The notes under the pieces were generated by a model. The model made no database searches and was not told the origin of the DNA. It worked only from the letters and a program-made list of their open reading frames with translations. From assembly GCA_022592445.1 (NCBI GenBank), contig JABYQR010000161.1, positions 1-64,000 of the forward strand: DNA of 64,000 nucleotides, written 5' to 3'. The stretch comes from Cytidiella melzeri (Eukaryota; Basidiomycota; Agaricomycetes; Polyporales; Irpicaceae). Shown one piece after another: positions 52,031 through 63,281 of this stretch (positions are counted from its first letter, which is position 1; every line of letters starts with the position of its first letter). The translations under genes were made by a program, and so were the position numbers.

Positions 52031-52612
52031 ATGTCTATTTCCATGGCAATGTATCAACAGAACATGTCCCGCTTACAACACAGAGCACTCATTGTACGTC
52101 GGTATACTATATGCTTACCTGGCAGCAGAGCCGCCGAGGCCCGAGATCAAGAAACAGTTGTTCCAGGACGCGAGGATAATCCTGCAAATCACCCCACACC
52201 GTTGCACAGTGTAGCCCTGACGACAGATCACATAGCAAAGACTGGCGTAGGGCAAGGGTCAAGCACTGGAAGCCACGGTAATGCCGATATAAGAATGAAT
52301 TTCCAGGTGATCCCTCAAGTCGGTAGGGTTCGAAACGCCTTGCCAAGTAATGATGCGCCCTACAGATCTCACGTCGTCCGTCGTGTGGATTTTCCGTCTA
52401 GTTTGTACGAATATGATCAGAGGTCTATAGAGCTGTATGATTTGCAGCATGACTTGCGCTTCATGAGTAAACACGTACAGAACGAATGGCTATCCTTCTG
52501 GCCGTGTTTGCCCTCTGAGTGGACAATTCCAAGAACTAGACAGTGGCTATATATGTTCACTCAATGGCATTTCAAACATGAAGTGCTTCACTCTACCGAC
52601 TCGATGCCTTGA
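52031..52612 (+). CDS. Hypothetical protein
   Basis: 193-residue frame ending 7 bases before the stop codon of the convergent CPS1-like gene. The C-terminal half has a plausible composition (SLYEYDQRSIELYDLQHDLR then FMSKHVQNEWLSFWPCLPSE, Trp-rich), whereas the N-terminal third looks arbitrary. No family is recognised; an additional upstream exon or a spurious frame are both possible. Confidence 0.35.
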   Translation: MSISMAMYQQNMSRLQHRALIVRRYTICLPGSRAAEARDQETVVPGREDNPANHPTPLHSVALTTDHIAKTGVGQGSSTGSHGNADIRMNFQVIPQVGRVRNALPSNDAPYRSHVVRRVDFPSSLYEYDQRSIELYDLQHDLRFMSKHVQNEWLSFWPCLPSEWTIPRTRQWLYMFTQWHFKHEVLHSTDSMP

Positions 52613-52618
52613 AGAAGC

Positions 52619-55142
52619 TCACGCTAACGTGTCGGTCTCATCGACGGTCAAGATGAGCTGCGTAAAGAACCTTATCATCTCCATGTATCCTTCCGCACGG
52701 ATAGCTGGAATGCAAAGTATATACAGTCAGGCGAATCGTGATGGTACGGGACGCCGAAGCCTTACCTTCGTTGATGGTGTGAGCGCCGTTATATCCATCG
52801 ACAACGTTCAGGTGGCTGTATCTGAATATGTGCTTCGTTAATTTCCAGTAGTGCTTGGTATCTGTGCCATCGTGTCCATTAGTATGTGATTTAAAAGCAT
52901 ACCATCCGAAATTTAAGGAACCCACCGGTATTTCCTACCGATAGTAAAATACAGATGAGACTCCAGCCACACATGACAAAAGCGAGAGGCGCACCAAGCA
53001 ATATCGACGGCGCAACAATCACTTTCTTCCCTGCATATATGCCCCGCTTGGAGGTCTTGATAACATTACTGATAACACCCGATAACAGCTCATACGGCGG
53101 GCTGCCAGTCGTAGGCGTAATCGGCGCCGGCTCAAGTGCGGTTCCAAACGCGTCTGACAACGTCAGCTTGCCAGCTGCTGCCTGATGCTCGGCGGTGTCT
53201 GCCAGCGTGTGCCCAAAAGCCTCAACTGAGAGGTTGAACCGAGCCGCCACAGGGCTCAGCACGTCCACCAATCGAGACTGGAGTGCTCCCACGGAACTAA
53301 GGTTGATAACGTAGCGTGAGATTCGGATCTCTGACAGCATCAACATGTCCAACATGCCTATATCCTGCGATGCGGTGGTTTACGATGACATGCGCGTTCT
53401 CAGGTAGAGCGTTAGTCTTTACGCCGCCACGGATCACGTCCACCGCTTGCGTCGTGCCTGCAGTAGCCTTGAACAATGGGTTGGTGCGTTCAAGCTCCTT
53501 TGTGAGCTTGGCAAGGGCCTTATCACTGCGCTGTGATTTCTTCACGAGCTTCGCGAGGGACGACGGGAAATCAGGGCTGTGAGTAGCTAGGCATTGCAGC
53601 TGCTCGTATGCGGTATCGTTGCGATGGAGCTGTGGAACGTGGGGGTTGGCCTCGAGCTCTGTGATTAGCGCGGCAAGCATTCCGATGCTCTGTATGATGT
53701 TGTTAGTCGACTTCGGACAGCATGAGAGGTCGATCTCACAGTGTGCGCAGGAGGGACGCTAGAGTGGCCGCCTGGCGTGGCCACTTCCATACGCAGGTTA
53801 AAGCTGCCTTTCTCTGCCACCGCAGGTGCAGCCACGACGGCGTTTTCGCTCAATTCTTGTCGTCCTGATAGAAAGATGAGAATGGGCTGGAGAATACAGA
53901 CAGTACCGCTGACCTCCTTCGTCGACTAGCATCGCAAACGCGTCTTCACCGTATGTGGCGAGCAAGTAGTCCCTGATGGCGGTAGCTCCCTGTATGCAGC
54001 GTCAGTCTTGATACGCATGAGAGGCAGCGTATGAGCTGACAACAATCCCTCCTCGCTCCTCATCGATCCCAAAGGCGAGGACAACTGTTCTCCTGGGCTT
54101 GAAGTATGATTCGAGCAGTGATTCTACCGCCGTCCTACGTATAAATCTGAGTACTTCCACAACTCAACCTCGGGAGCACTCACAAGGAGCTGATCAGGCC
54201 GGATTTGTCATCGCAGCTGCCACGGCCCCAGATCCACTCGCCTGAAGACTCAGGTCATTCTCATGATAGCAAAAGAGACAGCATGACATACCATCGAATA
54301 GACCCGAGAACGGCGGGTTTTTCCAGGAGCCGACTGTGCTCGGCTCAACAGGTACGACGTCTGTTCCAGTCAAAGGTACGAAAGGGACGTAAATTCTTGA
54401 ACATACCTTGATGCGCAGTCAAAAGCAATGGTTTCAGTGTCTCATCAGTGCCTTGCCAATGGTACACTAGCGCGTAAGTGTTGACGACAGTCTTTCGCAG
54501 GGTTGTGTGCCTACAGTATGGGTGAGTCGTTGCAGGACAAAATATGAGTTAGAGACGTACACAGCAGGGAATTTGGTCTCCAGGAAACCGTGTAGATCTC
54601 TGAATATTTCCCAGTGAGGATCTTCGCCTGGTGGCTTCAAGTCGTCGAACATTTCAGTACTGTTCAGGCTCTGAGTGCAACAAATTGTGGTAATGCGTTA
54701 AAGGGACGTACGGTATCCTGACGGCACCTGACAACCCGTCATACGCACTCATTCTGAATTTCTCCGTACTATACAACGTCTCCATCTCCTCCAAAAGACT
54801 AGCATGACCTGATGGCGCGAGAGGTGAAACTTGAGGGCATACTCCATCTTGTCCCGTGTAGCTTCCTCCCTGGTACCATTGGACAGTGTCGACAAGCCGA
54901 GGCGCAACATACATCGAGATAGTCATCGCCAACCACATCACAGCCAAAACTCTCCGCAAAGTGCCATTTATCAATGACCGCCGTCGATTGGCTTTGGAGT
55001 CGCATTCGATATCCTCTCGCTTCTCTGCCCACTTCTCCTCGAAGTCTGCCTCCTTTGAAGTCGACGCTGCGACGCGTTCTGGCCAATAAATGCGTACCCT
55101 ATCACGAAACAGCCGAACTATTTGGCGATCTTGAGCACGCAT
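52619..55142 (-). CDS. CPS1: CPS1-like vacuolar carboxypeptidase S (M20 metallopeptidase)
   Basis: Multi-exon gene read by joining short introns: exon 1 55142-54712, exon 2 from 54659, and so on to TGA at 52621-52619. The N-terminus is basic, followed by a signal-anchor helix (RVLAVMWLAMTISMYVAP). M20 features follow in order: CPQVSPLAPSG, LSGAVRIPTEMFDD, LLLTAHQ/DVVPVEP (metal His and catalytic Asp), GRGSCDDKSGLIS (bridging Asp), FGIDEERGG (catalytic Glu-Glu), AMLVDEGG, the dimerisation domain with ATPGGHSSVPPAHT, NHRIA, and VVDGYNGAHTINE near the end (metal His). In yeast this enzyme releases C-terminal residues from peptides in the vacuole. One intron near DEERGG has a weak donor (GTTGTC), so that junction is less certain. 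Confidence 0.85.
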
Positions 55143-56272
55143 AAGACTTGACTGTGCTGTGGGTCGTGCCAGTGGAACGCTTGGTGGTTCGGTGTGAAAT
55201 CAGGACACGACGAACTCACCAATTTACTAATTCCCACAGGGCCGTGGTAACGGGCAGCATGTTCCGTCAAGCAACATGAATGCAATCTCTTGTTACTAGG
55301 TCATTCTTCATAATGTATGAGATAACGAGCTGAAGCAATGCGTGGTAGCCCGTTTCAATAGAGATGAGTAGCTGGATGGTTTAGCCTCCGACGCCTCTCC
55401 GACAGAATTTACATAAGTACTAACTTGGACTCTATCCAGGTACTTACTTACGCCCTGACTCGACTTATACTTCTCACAGAAAAACTTACGGCATCACAGT
55501 ATTCTTCATGCAACTATATAAATGTGCAACTCTCAGCCGTAACTATTGTACAGATTCAAATCATTTATGTGGTACTGCAGAAGGTTACAGGACGCGGTCA
55601 CGGTAACAACAGCTGAGCCTCCCCCGGTCTGTACCCTTCTGCAACATAAGCCACCGTTGAACAGGTCAAAAATCCAACTTCTAGTATCTATTGTGAGGCT
55701 TTCGATTTAACATATGTGCGTGCTACACGTATACTGACCTGTATCACTGATGTCGCTATGCGTATATGTAGCTCGCCAGTATGGATCGAGTACAACAAGA
55801 AGAAGCTGAAACGAGAGAACGAAGCAGCCTCAGCGGCACTCCGCAGTCGTCTATACTGCGGGTGGCGTAGCGAGCACATTGACTGGTACGAAACGGCTGA
55901 TCCCACGCCTTGAAGATATGCATTCGAATGCTGGGCTACCTCTTTCTCCCCGGTACGCCAGTCTAGTCCTCATGCATACGTAATTCTGGTGAGTTGTGAA
56001 GCACTTCTGTTGGCCACATTCGAGGCAGCAGTCTATAGAATTATCAATCTCAAACGACCAGGAAGCTCACTGTCCTCATGCAGCTAATAGAACCGCATGG
56101 GACCTGCTGCATTCCATGACTTTCTGTTCGTTCGAGTCAACTCGGATAATATCCTACCACAAGGTCATGCAATCGGCTGCAAGCAAATGCAGATAACAGC
56201 CAGTGTCGATGGCTATAAAGACTACCGTCCGCCAGTCTCGACCTACACCACTATTGCCCCCCACTTATCACC
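55143..56272. other. Intergenic, about 1.1 kb; no gene recognised
   Basis: Upstream DNA of the CPS1-like gene and of the 56273 gene. A 65-residue plus-strand frame at 55716-55913 has no recognisable features and is left out. Confidence 0.35.
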
Positions 56273-56856
56273 ATGCCCGACGTTTTCTTCCGAAATGAAA
56301 CAGACAAACCAGTCCACGTTGGGGTGTGGGCGGTGTGGCTGCACTGTTACACCAACATGCTCGCGCCCGGAGAGGAGTGGAAAATTCATCTCGCTGGAAT
56401 ACCTTACACCATCGAAATTCGTGCCGGAGACACCGATAACCACTTCTCGCCGAATACGTCTAACGAGGCGTTGGCGAAAATTGGCACCGCTTGGGGTCAC
56501 GGCACAGCATCTGTGCTGACCGCTGTAGGCTGGGGATTAGGGGTTATTGGGCTTGGAGGTGTCGCGGGACAAATGGCGAGCGGGGCGACGAGGGACCGAG
56601 CTTTTCAGACAGTGAACGACACCATGGGTGCAGCCATACAGGGTATGTGGTCTCTATTCCTCGCCGTTCTTTGTAGTAAGTTATGCATGCTATAGGCGGA
56701 GCGAGTTACTTCAATGACAGAGCACCAGGGCACTTGCTGACCGTTCCTCAGCTGTCGATGTTTGAATTGGGTCATCGCCAGTACGCTATCCGCCGAAATG
56801 GAGAGAAGGTGCAGCTATGGGATACTCTGGGAAATTGCGTGAAGGGAGAGCAGTGA
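56273..56856 (+). CDS. Hypothetical two-exon protein, beta-rich with Gly-rich hydrophobic helix
   Basis: Exons 56273-56642 and 56696-56856 with a GTATGT...ATAG intron. The protein (about 176 residues) starts MPDVFFRNETDKPVHVGVWA and has a beta-rich first half (EEWKIHLAGIPYTIEIRAGD). A Gly/Ala-rich hydrophobic stretch (TAVGWGLGVIGLGGVAGQMA) follows, then a second beta half (HLLTVPQLSMFELGHRQYAI, NGEKVQLWDTLGNC). The layout recalls small fungal cytosolic proteins that interact with membranes, but I do not recognise the family. Splicing is well supported because it keeps the frame to a natural stop. Confidence 0.6.
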
Positions 56857-57067
56857 AGGGTTGACAACGAATCGTATACCTAGCTTTTTTGGCGGTCCAA
56901 CAAGTTCCTTCTGTATTTCTACCAGTTTTCTCCTTAAGATCTAGCGCAGCTCTTAGACGCTGGTTGTTCTGGCGTCGAATCGGGAATGGGCGAAATTTGA
57001 GCGAATAATTGATTTTACATCTTAACCTTCTCCTCCAGCCTTGCATACAGTACCAAGCCTGGAAAGC

Positions 57068-57641
57068 ATGGGTCGCTTACGACGTTCCAGGACTCACCAT
57101 GCACAAAGAGATGTGCATCGCGCAGCGCGTACACGAGTGAGTTTTGAAGGTGTTGTAGAACTTCATCTTCCCCTTCAATGTGTGAATCCTACAGGTCCGC
57201 ACCAGGGACCTAGATCAGATACAAATGATTGACCTGGACCCGAAGGTACGTTTGCATCGTTCTACCTCATAGCTGCAGCAATGGTAACCTTGATTCCCTC
57301 ACCTCACAAGAACCGTGCAAAATTAGAAGCGCAACCACTCGACTACGAGCGACCAGGTCTTGCTCAGCATTACTGTGTAGAATGCGCAAAGTGAGTGATG
57401 TTTGCAGCTCAGCCTATACGGAATTTTTTTAGGGCACTTCTGCAGATACTACGAGACAGATGCTGCGCTCAAATCGCATTGGAGGAGCAAAGTCCACAAG
57501 CGGCGGCTCAAGGACCTGAAGGTACCAGCGTACACTATTGAGGAGTCGGAGAGGGCAGCTGGGCTGGGGAAAGAGGGGAAGAGACCTACTGCGACGACGC
57601 ACGCTGTGACTCAGGCTGAGGGAGAGGTGCAGATGATATAG
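57068..57641 (+). CDS. BUD20: BUD20/ZNF593-type C2H2 zinc-finger protein (pre-60S factor)
   Basis: Exons 57068-57136, 57195-57245, 57311-57390 and about 57434-57641. They read GRLRRSRTHHAQRDVHRAAR, then RTRDLDQIQMIDLDPK, KNRAKLEAQPLDYERPGLAQ, HYCVECAK, then HFCRYYETDAALKSHWRSKV and HKRRLKDLKVPAYT. The single zinc finger is C-x2-C...H-x5-H (YCVEC...HWRSKVH). The N-terminal RSRTH...RR and DLDQI motifs are diagnostic for Bud20/ZNF593, which shuttles with the pre-60S ribosome. The join between exons 3 and 4 is one base out of phase with the canonical TTTTTTTAG acceptor, so either an unusual splice site or a sequence error exists there. Confidence 0.75.
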
Positions 57642-58272
57642 GCTCTTCGTGATGGCTCGTACGCTTAATTTATTTCCTCTTCGTTTTACTCTGTATTTTC
57701 AGCCACCATATCGTCACCACTTCAGTCGGGACTCACAAAACTTGAATCTCGACATAGCCTCCTTGATGTTGTATGCGATAGGAGATAGACATCCTTTTGA
57801 CATTCGTATCGTGGTCGCGATGCATATCTGCGAAAGGCCTGTTATACGGTGCACAACACGGGCCACAAACTAAATCAGACTGTAGGAATTCTGACTGTCT
57901 CTTTCTCTTCACTTGCTTACAAGTTTTTCAGATGGCTTGTGGCAATCACATAATTGGGTTGACTGTGAACGCAGAAGACTATATTCTATTGTAGATATTC
58001 CCTTCTTTTCTTAAAGCGAAGTTTCGGCACCGCTTACAGGGCTCAAACCGCCTGCAAGACCACAGAACTCTATTTCAGTGTCATTTACCTTGTTGCAATC
58101 TCAACTCTCATTTCGCTGCCCAATTCGTCGCTTCGACGCTTGCATATCGCGATTGCCTTCCAAGCAGGTTCGCAGTAGGATTCGTTAAGGCATTCCCAGA
58201 GAACAACTGCATCAATTCTTCTCAGTTGTCAATATTGGTTGAGTCGACAGTTATACGGTCAAAAGCTAGCAA
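57642..58272. other. Convergent intergenic region; no gene recognised
   Basis: 3' flanks of BUD20-like and GST genes. Confidence 0.35.
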
Positions 58273-59086
58273 TTACTCATCGACGACGCTGTATCTCTCA
58301 AACTGAGCCAGCAACCTCTCCCCGAAGCTATCATAGAAACCCGCGATCCTCTTCCAATCCTCTGAGTCTTTGCCAGCAATAGTCCTCGTCCAAATCAGAG
58401 TCGATGCAAGCTGAATGTCGCACCATGTGAACTTGTCACTCTCCCCCAAGAACGACAGGTTCTTGCCTTCTCCGTTAACATCAAGGTACGACTTGACCTG
58501 GCCCCACCCCTTTTCAAGGTCCTCCCAGGCCTTCGGCGTGTTCATGTCCTCGAGCTTGCCGAACTGCTCCTCACGGGTGGCCCTGAAATAGGCACTACTC
58601 CGAGGGTTCAAGGTATCGGCGATGCGACTGAGCAAAATGAACAGCGTAGGGAGAACAACCGCGGGAAGGATTACGTCGGCGCAGGCTGCCTGTAATGCGC
58701 CTGTACCTGGTTGGAAGAGCTGAGGGGTGGATGGGTATGTCTCGTCGAGGTATTTGGCTATGGCTAAAGAGTCACTGATGATCTTCCCGGTGGATGGATC
58801 GTAAATCATAGGTACGGTATAGTGCCCGCTGCCGTCTGCTTTCTTGCCGGTCGGAGGAGCACCGATTTTCCTGCAGAGTGGCTCAATATCTGGATACTCA
58901 AGCCACTCGGTCTTGTACGGAATGCCCTTGTAGTTCAGTGCGTAACTGCCGGAGAATTTCAGTATAGGGATGTTTTGCATGCAACTGACTACTCACCGCG
59001 CCCTCCAGGTCATGGGTGATGTAGCTCTGCCGGGCCTGGTAGAGTCGAGGTCATAGAGAATGATAACATCCGGCATCTTCACCATG
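58273..59086 (-). CDS. Glutathione S-transferase (fungal FuA/etherase-like)
   Basis: Two exons: 59086-58997 and 58945-58273, with a 51-nt intron. The N-terminus MVKMPDVIILYDLDSTRPGR is the first beta strand and the Ser-bearing loop (GRATSPMTWRAR). The thioredoxin-like domain continues YALNYKGIPYKTEWLEYPDI, YTVPMIYDPS (cis-Pro) and ISDSLAIAKYLDETYP (the DS glutathione gamma-Glu site). The helical C-domain follows, ending LASTLIWTRTIAGKDSEDWK and LLAQFERYSVVDE. The IEPLCRKIGAPPT segment is typical of the Agaricomycete FuA-type GSTs related to bacterial LigE etherases and linked to wood-extractive detoxification. A reading that starts at 58980 (MQNIPILKFSG) comes from intron sequence. Confidence 0.85.
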
Positions 59087-60303
59087 CGAGTGAGATATCC
59101 TCGAGCTAGGTTGTAGGGATACAGTGGACCTCAGAGTGCGTTTATGAGCTCTGGCTACTCTCGGGGCTGATGATTTCTGACCTTATATAAGTGCAGCAAT
59201 AGCAAAAGGGGGTATCGCATATCATCGAGGAAAGCGATGCATCCTAATTGATGTTAAGGTGAGAGCGTCACGGCGAAACCGTTCTAACGATAGTATGTGG
59301 CTGACTGTATTGCTCAGGGGAGCAGAGAATAATGGGGCTTGCGGTGTCACATCCTAGGAAAACGTAATCGATATGATCAATTAGCGTATTGTGCATCATT
59401 CGTGGAGATATAGAAGGTCAATAGATGGTCGCCGGCGAGGGGTCTCGTAGAGTCACAAGTTTGTATCTTGGCCACTTGTTTCATTCTATATGACAAGCTG
59501 ATGGGCAGAGTTATAGGGGCGTTCGAGACCGAAATGTCCTGGCAGGTCGGCCGTAATTTGTTCACCTCTTAATTTCCCCGTTGGCCTTCTCATCGAAGTC
59601 GGCTCTAAAATTGACTGTTGACAAGTTACGGTACACATCTTCTCTTCACACCAACCTCCTACAACCATTTTGAGAACGACATCTCTGGCCCAGACTTGGC
59701 GTTCGGAAACCTTAGAAGCAGCAGTTTGGCATTCTACTCGAGTACAACTATGTGCGCTTCTTTGTACCGTTGATCATGAGCAGGAAGGGTGCTAGCAGAG
59801 AATTTCCGCGGTGAGTGACGTTTTGCATGCGACCAGGGACCAGCGACTAGACGAGGGTGAGGGTGCGCGTGTCCGCAGATGCGTAAACGCCCAGCTGGAG
59901 AGCTTGGCGGGGGCTCTCGAACTTGGTACTACGCCGCTTGACAGCGAAGTAGATTAGTGACACAGTCCAGAGGTGAGCAACCAGCAACAGAGTTGTTATT
60001 TCATGTGTTGTGGGCTAGGTGTCCACGTTGATGGATACCGTGTTGCTGACTTGATGGTAACCAACCCAAGCAAGCCCGAGGTGTGGGGAGACTCAGAGCG
60101 AACTCATGAGCTGAATAAGTAAGCGAAAGGAATAGCACTCGAAATTGGCACGATAGAAAGAAGGTCGAAATATAGGATTGATGGTTATATGCCTGATATA
60201 AAGTGTGCTGTCTGTAAGTCCAAGAAAGACCTGTGCTATACTAAGTCTATGATAGGAAGTCCGAAATGTCCACCGTACTGTATGTCTATGGTGCGCCTGC
60301 GTT
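59087..60303. other. Intergenic, about 1.2 kb; no gene recognised
   Basis: Upstream of the GST and downstream of the Kre9-like gene. No supportable ORF or RNA was seen. Confidence 0.35.
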
Positions 60304-62656
60304 CTAATTCGCCGATCCAGTCGCTGAATCGGAAGTGGACGTGAATGTGGCCGTAACAACAGCGCTGCTGGGCGACTCCGGCGTAGGTGTAATCATAGCG
60401 AAGGTGCTCGCGCTCGTGGTGACCGTGGTCGTCGTCAACGGAAAAGTAGAAGTGGAAGAGGTGGCTGAGGTGAAGAAGGTTGAGCTGGTGACCGACACTG
60501 GGGGAGCGGCGCCACGGCCGGTGATGGTGAATGGCGCACTAGCGTATGACTTGCCAGTGTATCCTTGGACTGAACACATCACTATCAGCGGACTGCTTTG
60601 TTTTTACAAAGCGGTAAAACTTACTGATGACACGGTACGAGCCAGCCGAGACGTAGGGAACAACGACGTCGAGAGAGCCCGTAGACTCAATGCCGGTAGC
60701 AAATGTCTTTACGGCGAGTCCACCGTCAGCCGAGTAGAGTCCAATGGACTTCAGTGTGCCATTCTCGACACGAGTCCTGTCCCAGGTTATCGTGACATTC
60801 CCACCGACAACCCAGGTGGTGGTGGCGTCAGGAGCAGTGACGGGGTAGGTGGGAGGGGGAACGAGTGCAGACACGATAGTGAATGCCTGGCTGCCCCACG
60901 TCTCTTCCGCGTTGTAGCCAGATACTGTGGATTTTTGTCAGGACGAAAAGACGTAGAACGAGATCATGTCATTTGATGACTTACTGATGATGCGGTAGGT
61001 ACCGTTAGCGACGTTGGGTACAGTGACAGCCACAGATCCCGTGTTGGCTTGGAAGTTGGTGGCGAGGTTGGCAACTGGCAAGCTGCTGGTGGACATGTAC
61101 AAATCGATCGATTTGAGAGTACCGTTCTCGTTCTTCACTTGCGTGATGTCGAAGGTGATGTCGACAGTCGAGTTTACGACCCAAGTGGTGGAAGCGTTGG
61201 GTGAAGTGATGGCGGAGGTGGGAGGAAGAGGTGACGAGGACACGATCATGAATGGCTGACTGCCCCATGTCTCCTCCGCATTGTAGCCGGTGACTGGATT
61301 GGGTTGTTAGAATGGGAAGAGGATATGCTGTATATTTGACTTACTGATAATGCGGTAAGTGCCGTTGGCAACGTTAGGTACTGTGACGGCCACCGAGCCA
61401 GTGTTGGACTGGAAGTTGGTGGCGAGATTGGCGACCGGCAAGCTACTGGTGGATGTGTACAAATCGATTGACTTGAGAGTACCGTTCTCATTCTTTACCT
61501 GTGTGACGTCAAAGGTGATGTCCACAGTTGAGTTAACAACCCAGGTGGTGGACGCATTGGGTGATGTGATAGCGTTGGTAGGAGCCGGACCAGCCGATTC
61601 GATATTAAATTGCGCACTGGCCCAGGATACATTGGTGTTGTATGAGCTGACTGCAGAGAAATGAGCAAATGACTCTTGACAGTTGTCAGTACAAGACTTA
61701 CTAATAATGCGGTAGGTGCCGTTAGCAACGTTAGGGACGGTAATGTTGAGATATCCACTGTTGGAAGCGAATTGGCCGACGAGGTTGGCGACAGGAAGAT
61801 TGCTGGTCTCATTGTATAGGTCGATCGACGGTAATGTGCCGTTCTCACTTTTAACAATGGAGGTATTCCAGGCAACAAGTTCCTGTTGGCCAACAATCCA
61901 TGTGGTGTCGGCAGACGCCGCAAAGATAGCAGTCGAAGGAGTGGGAGGGTTGGGGGGATTAGGCGGGTTGGGGGGGTTGGGAGGGTTGGGCGTGTTCGGA
62001 GTATTAGGCGTATTCGGAGTATTAGGCGTATTCGGAGTGTTAGGCGTGTTCGGCGTGTTCGGTGTGTTAGGCGTGTTCGGAGTGTTGGGGCAAGGCTGAG
62101 GTACTGGCTCGGGCGTGGGTTCAGGGTTGGGATTGGGAGAGGGACTAGGATGAGGACTGAGAACCTTGAACACCTTGCTAACCCAGATCTTGCAGCCACA
62201 ATATGACTTGACTGTAGGTATGCGTTAGAACACGTGACAGGAACTAACGAGTAAATGTCTCACTCTTAATATAGTAGCAGCCGTTTGCGACAGAGGGAAC
62301 CGTGAGATTGAAAGAGCCAGTGTTCGATGGGAAGTTCGCAGCAAGCTCGGCAATAGGCGTAGGGTAATCATCATCTGCGTTGTACAAACTGATCACCGCC
62401 AAAGTGCCATTCTCGCTGTGAATCTTGGAAGTGTTCCTAGAAGATTTGTATCAGTACAACCTTAATCGTGCAAAAGGTAAGTAACATACCATGTGATGGA
62501 CACTTGCTGTCCCGGAGTCCAGATGGTATGCTTATTGGGTGTGAGGATACCAGTGGATATGAGAGAAGGGGTGTCTCTCTTGACGACAGGAATGGCGAAC
62601 GTACTGGCAGCGCCAGTGAGGGCTATTATGCCCGACAGTAGAGCAGATACTAACAT
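60304..62656 (-). CDS. Kre9/Knh1-like modular secreted wall protein with five repeat domains
   Basis: Seven exons: 62656-62490, 62436-62264, 62211-61702, 61650-61345, 61293-60985, 60924-60625, 60569-60304. Signal peptide MLVSALLSGIIALTGAASTF. Five copies of a Kre9/Knh-type Ig-like module follow, each with a TWxVGxxVxITW strand, ENGTLKSIDLY and VPNVANGTYRIIS. A Pro-rich (PNT)n spacer separates modules 1 and 2. The introns between modules fall at the same place (after YRII) and in the same phase, and each following exon begins (I/V)xGYNAEETWGSQ, indicating tandem exon duplication. The C-terminus is Ser/Thr-rich (SSTFFTSATSSTSTFPLTTT) and ends DSATGSAN without the hydrophobic GPI tail common in relatives. 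Probably a secreted, O-glycosylated cell-wall protein; Kre9 is needed for beta-1,6-glucan in yeast. Confidence 0.85.
61945..62092 (-). repeat. Coding minisatellite: (Pro-Asn-Thr/Pro)n
   Basis: About fifteen 9-bp units (minus-strand CCTAACACG and variants) encode PNTPNTPNT then PNPPNPPNP in the Kre9-like protein. Such tracts vary in length between strains. Confidence 0.9.
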
Positions 62657-63281
62657 GGTAGAAGAGTTGAGTGGTTGATGAGAATTCCAGCTCGAAGTTG
62701 GCCTCCTTATATACTGTTCAAAGGAGAGCGGCTGGACCTCATTCGATAAGGTCCGAGAGCTGTCATGCTCTCCGGTAACATGGCAAGCCTTCTCTCAGAG
62801 ATGGGGTACTCAGCATCCGCGCAGGCTTACAGTCATGGCCCAGCGAGGAGGAGGAGGAAGGGAGAGTCCGCTGTCTACCATAGCAGGTATCGTCGGAATG
62901 ATCGACGTGATCGACAACACCGACGCCGATCATCCGTCTCGGCATCTCCAAATTGAGCAAGTGCGCCGATCAAGGACCTCTTGCGCGGAACACGTGCGCG
63001 GACAGGAGACAGCTTTGAGACTCGAGAGTGTTTTCAGTACTGAAAGGGAGCGATAGAACGAAACATGCACTGATTAATACCGTTGATATTACTGCTTGGA
63101 CCTTCCCTCACTACCGGGGCGAAGTCACGGGCTATGGCTAGTATGATGTACGGAACGATTATATAGATAATAAACTCGATGTCTAGTGATAGCAGTCGGC
63201 AATAAATATAAACGACGAAGAAACAGAGAGTTCAAGTGCTTCACGAGGTCAGACTATACATTCAACTGCGCCGTCGCTAGA
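62657..63281. other. Promoter side of the Kre9-like gene; no gene recognised
   Basis: TATATACTG at about 62706 (ATATAAGG on the minus strand) lies 50 bp upstream of the start and is a likely TATA box. Plus-strand frames here are Arg-rich and look spurious. Confidence 0.45.

Noticed and set aside
61716..62206. Plus-strand Gly/Val- and Arg-rich repeat frames
   Set aside because: Antisense readings of the (PNT)n minisatellite.
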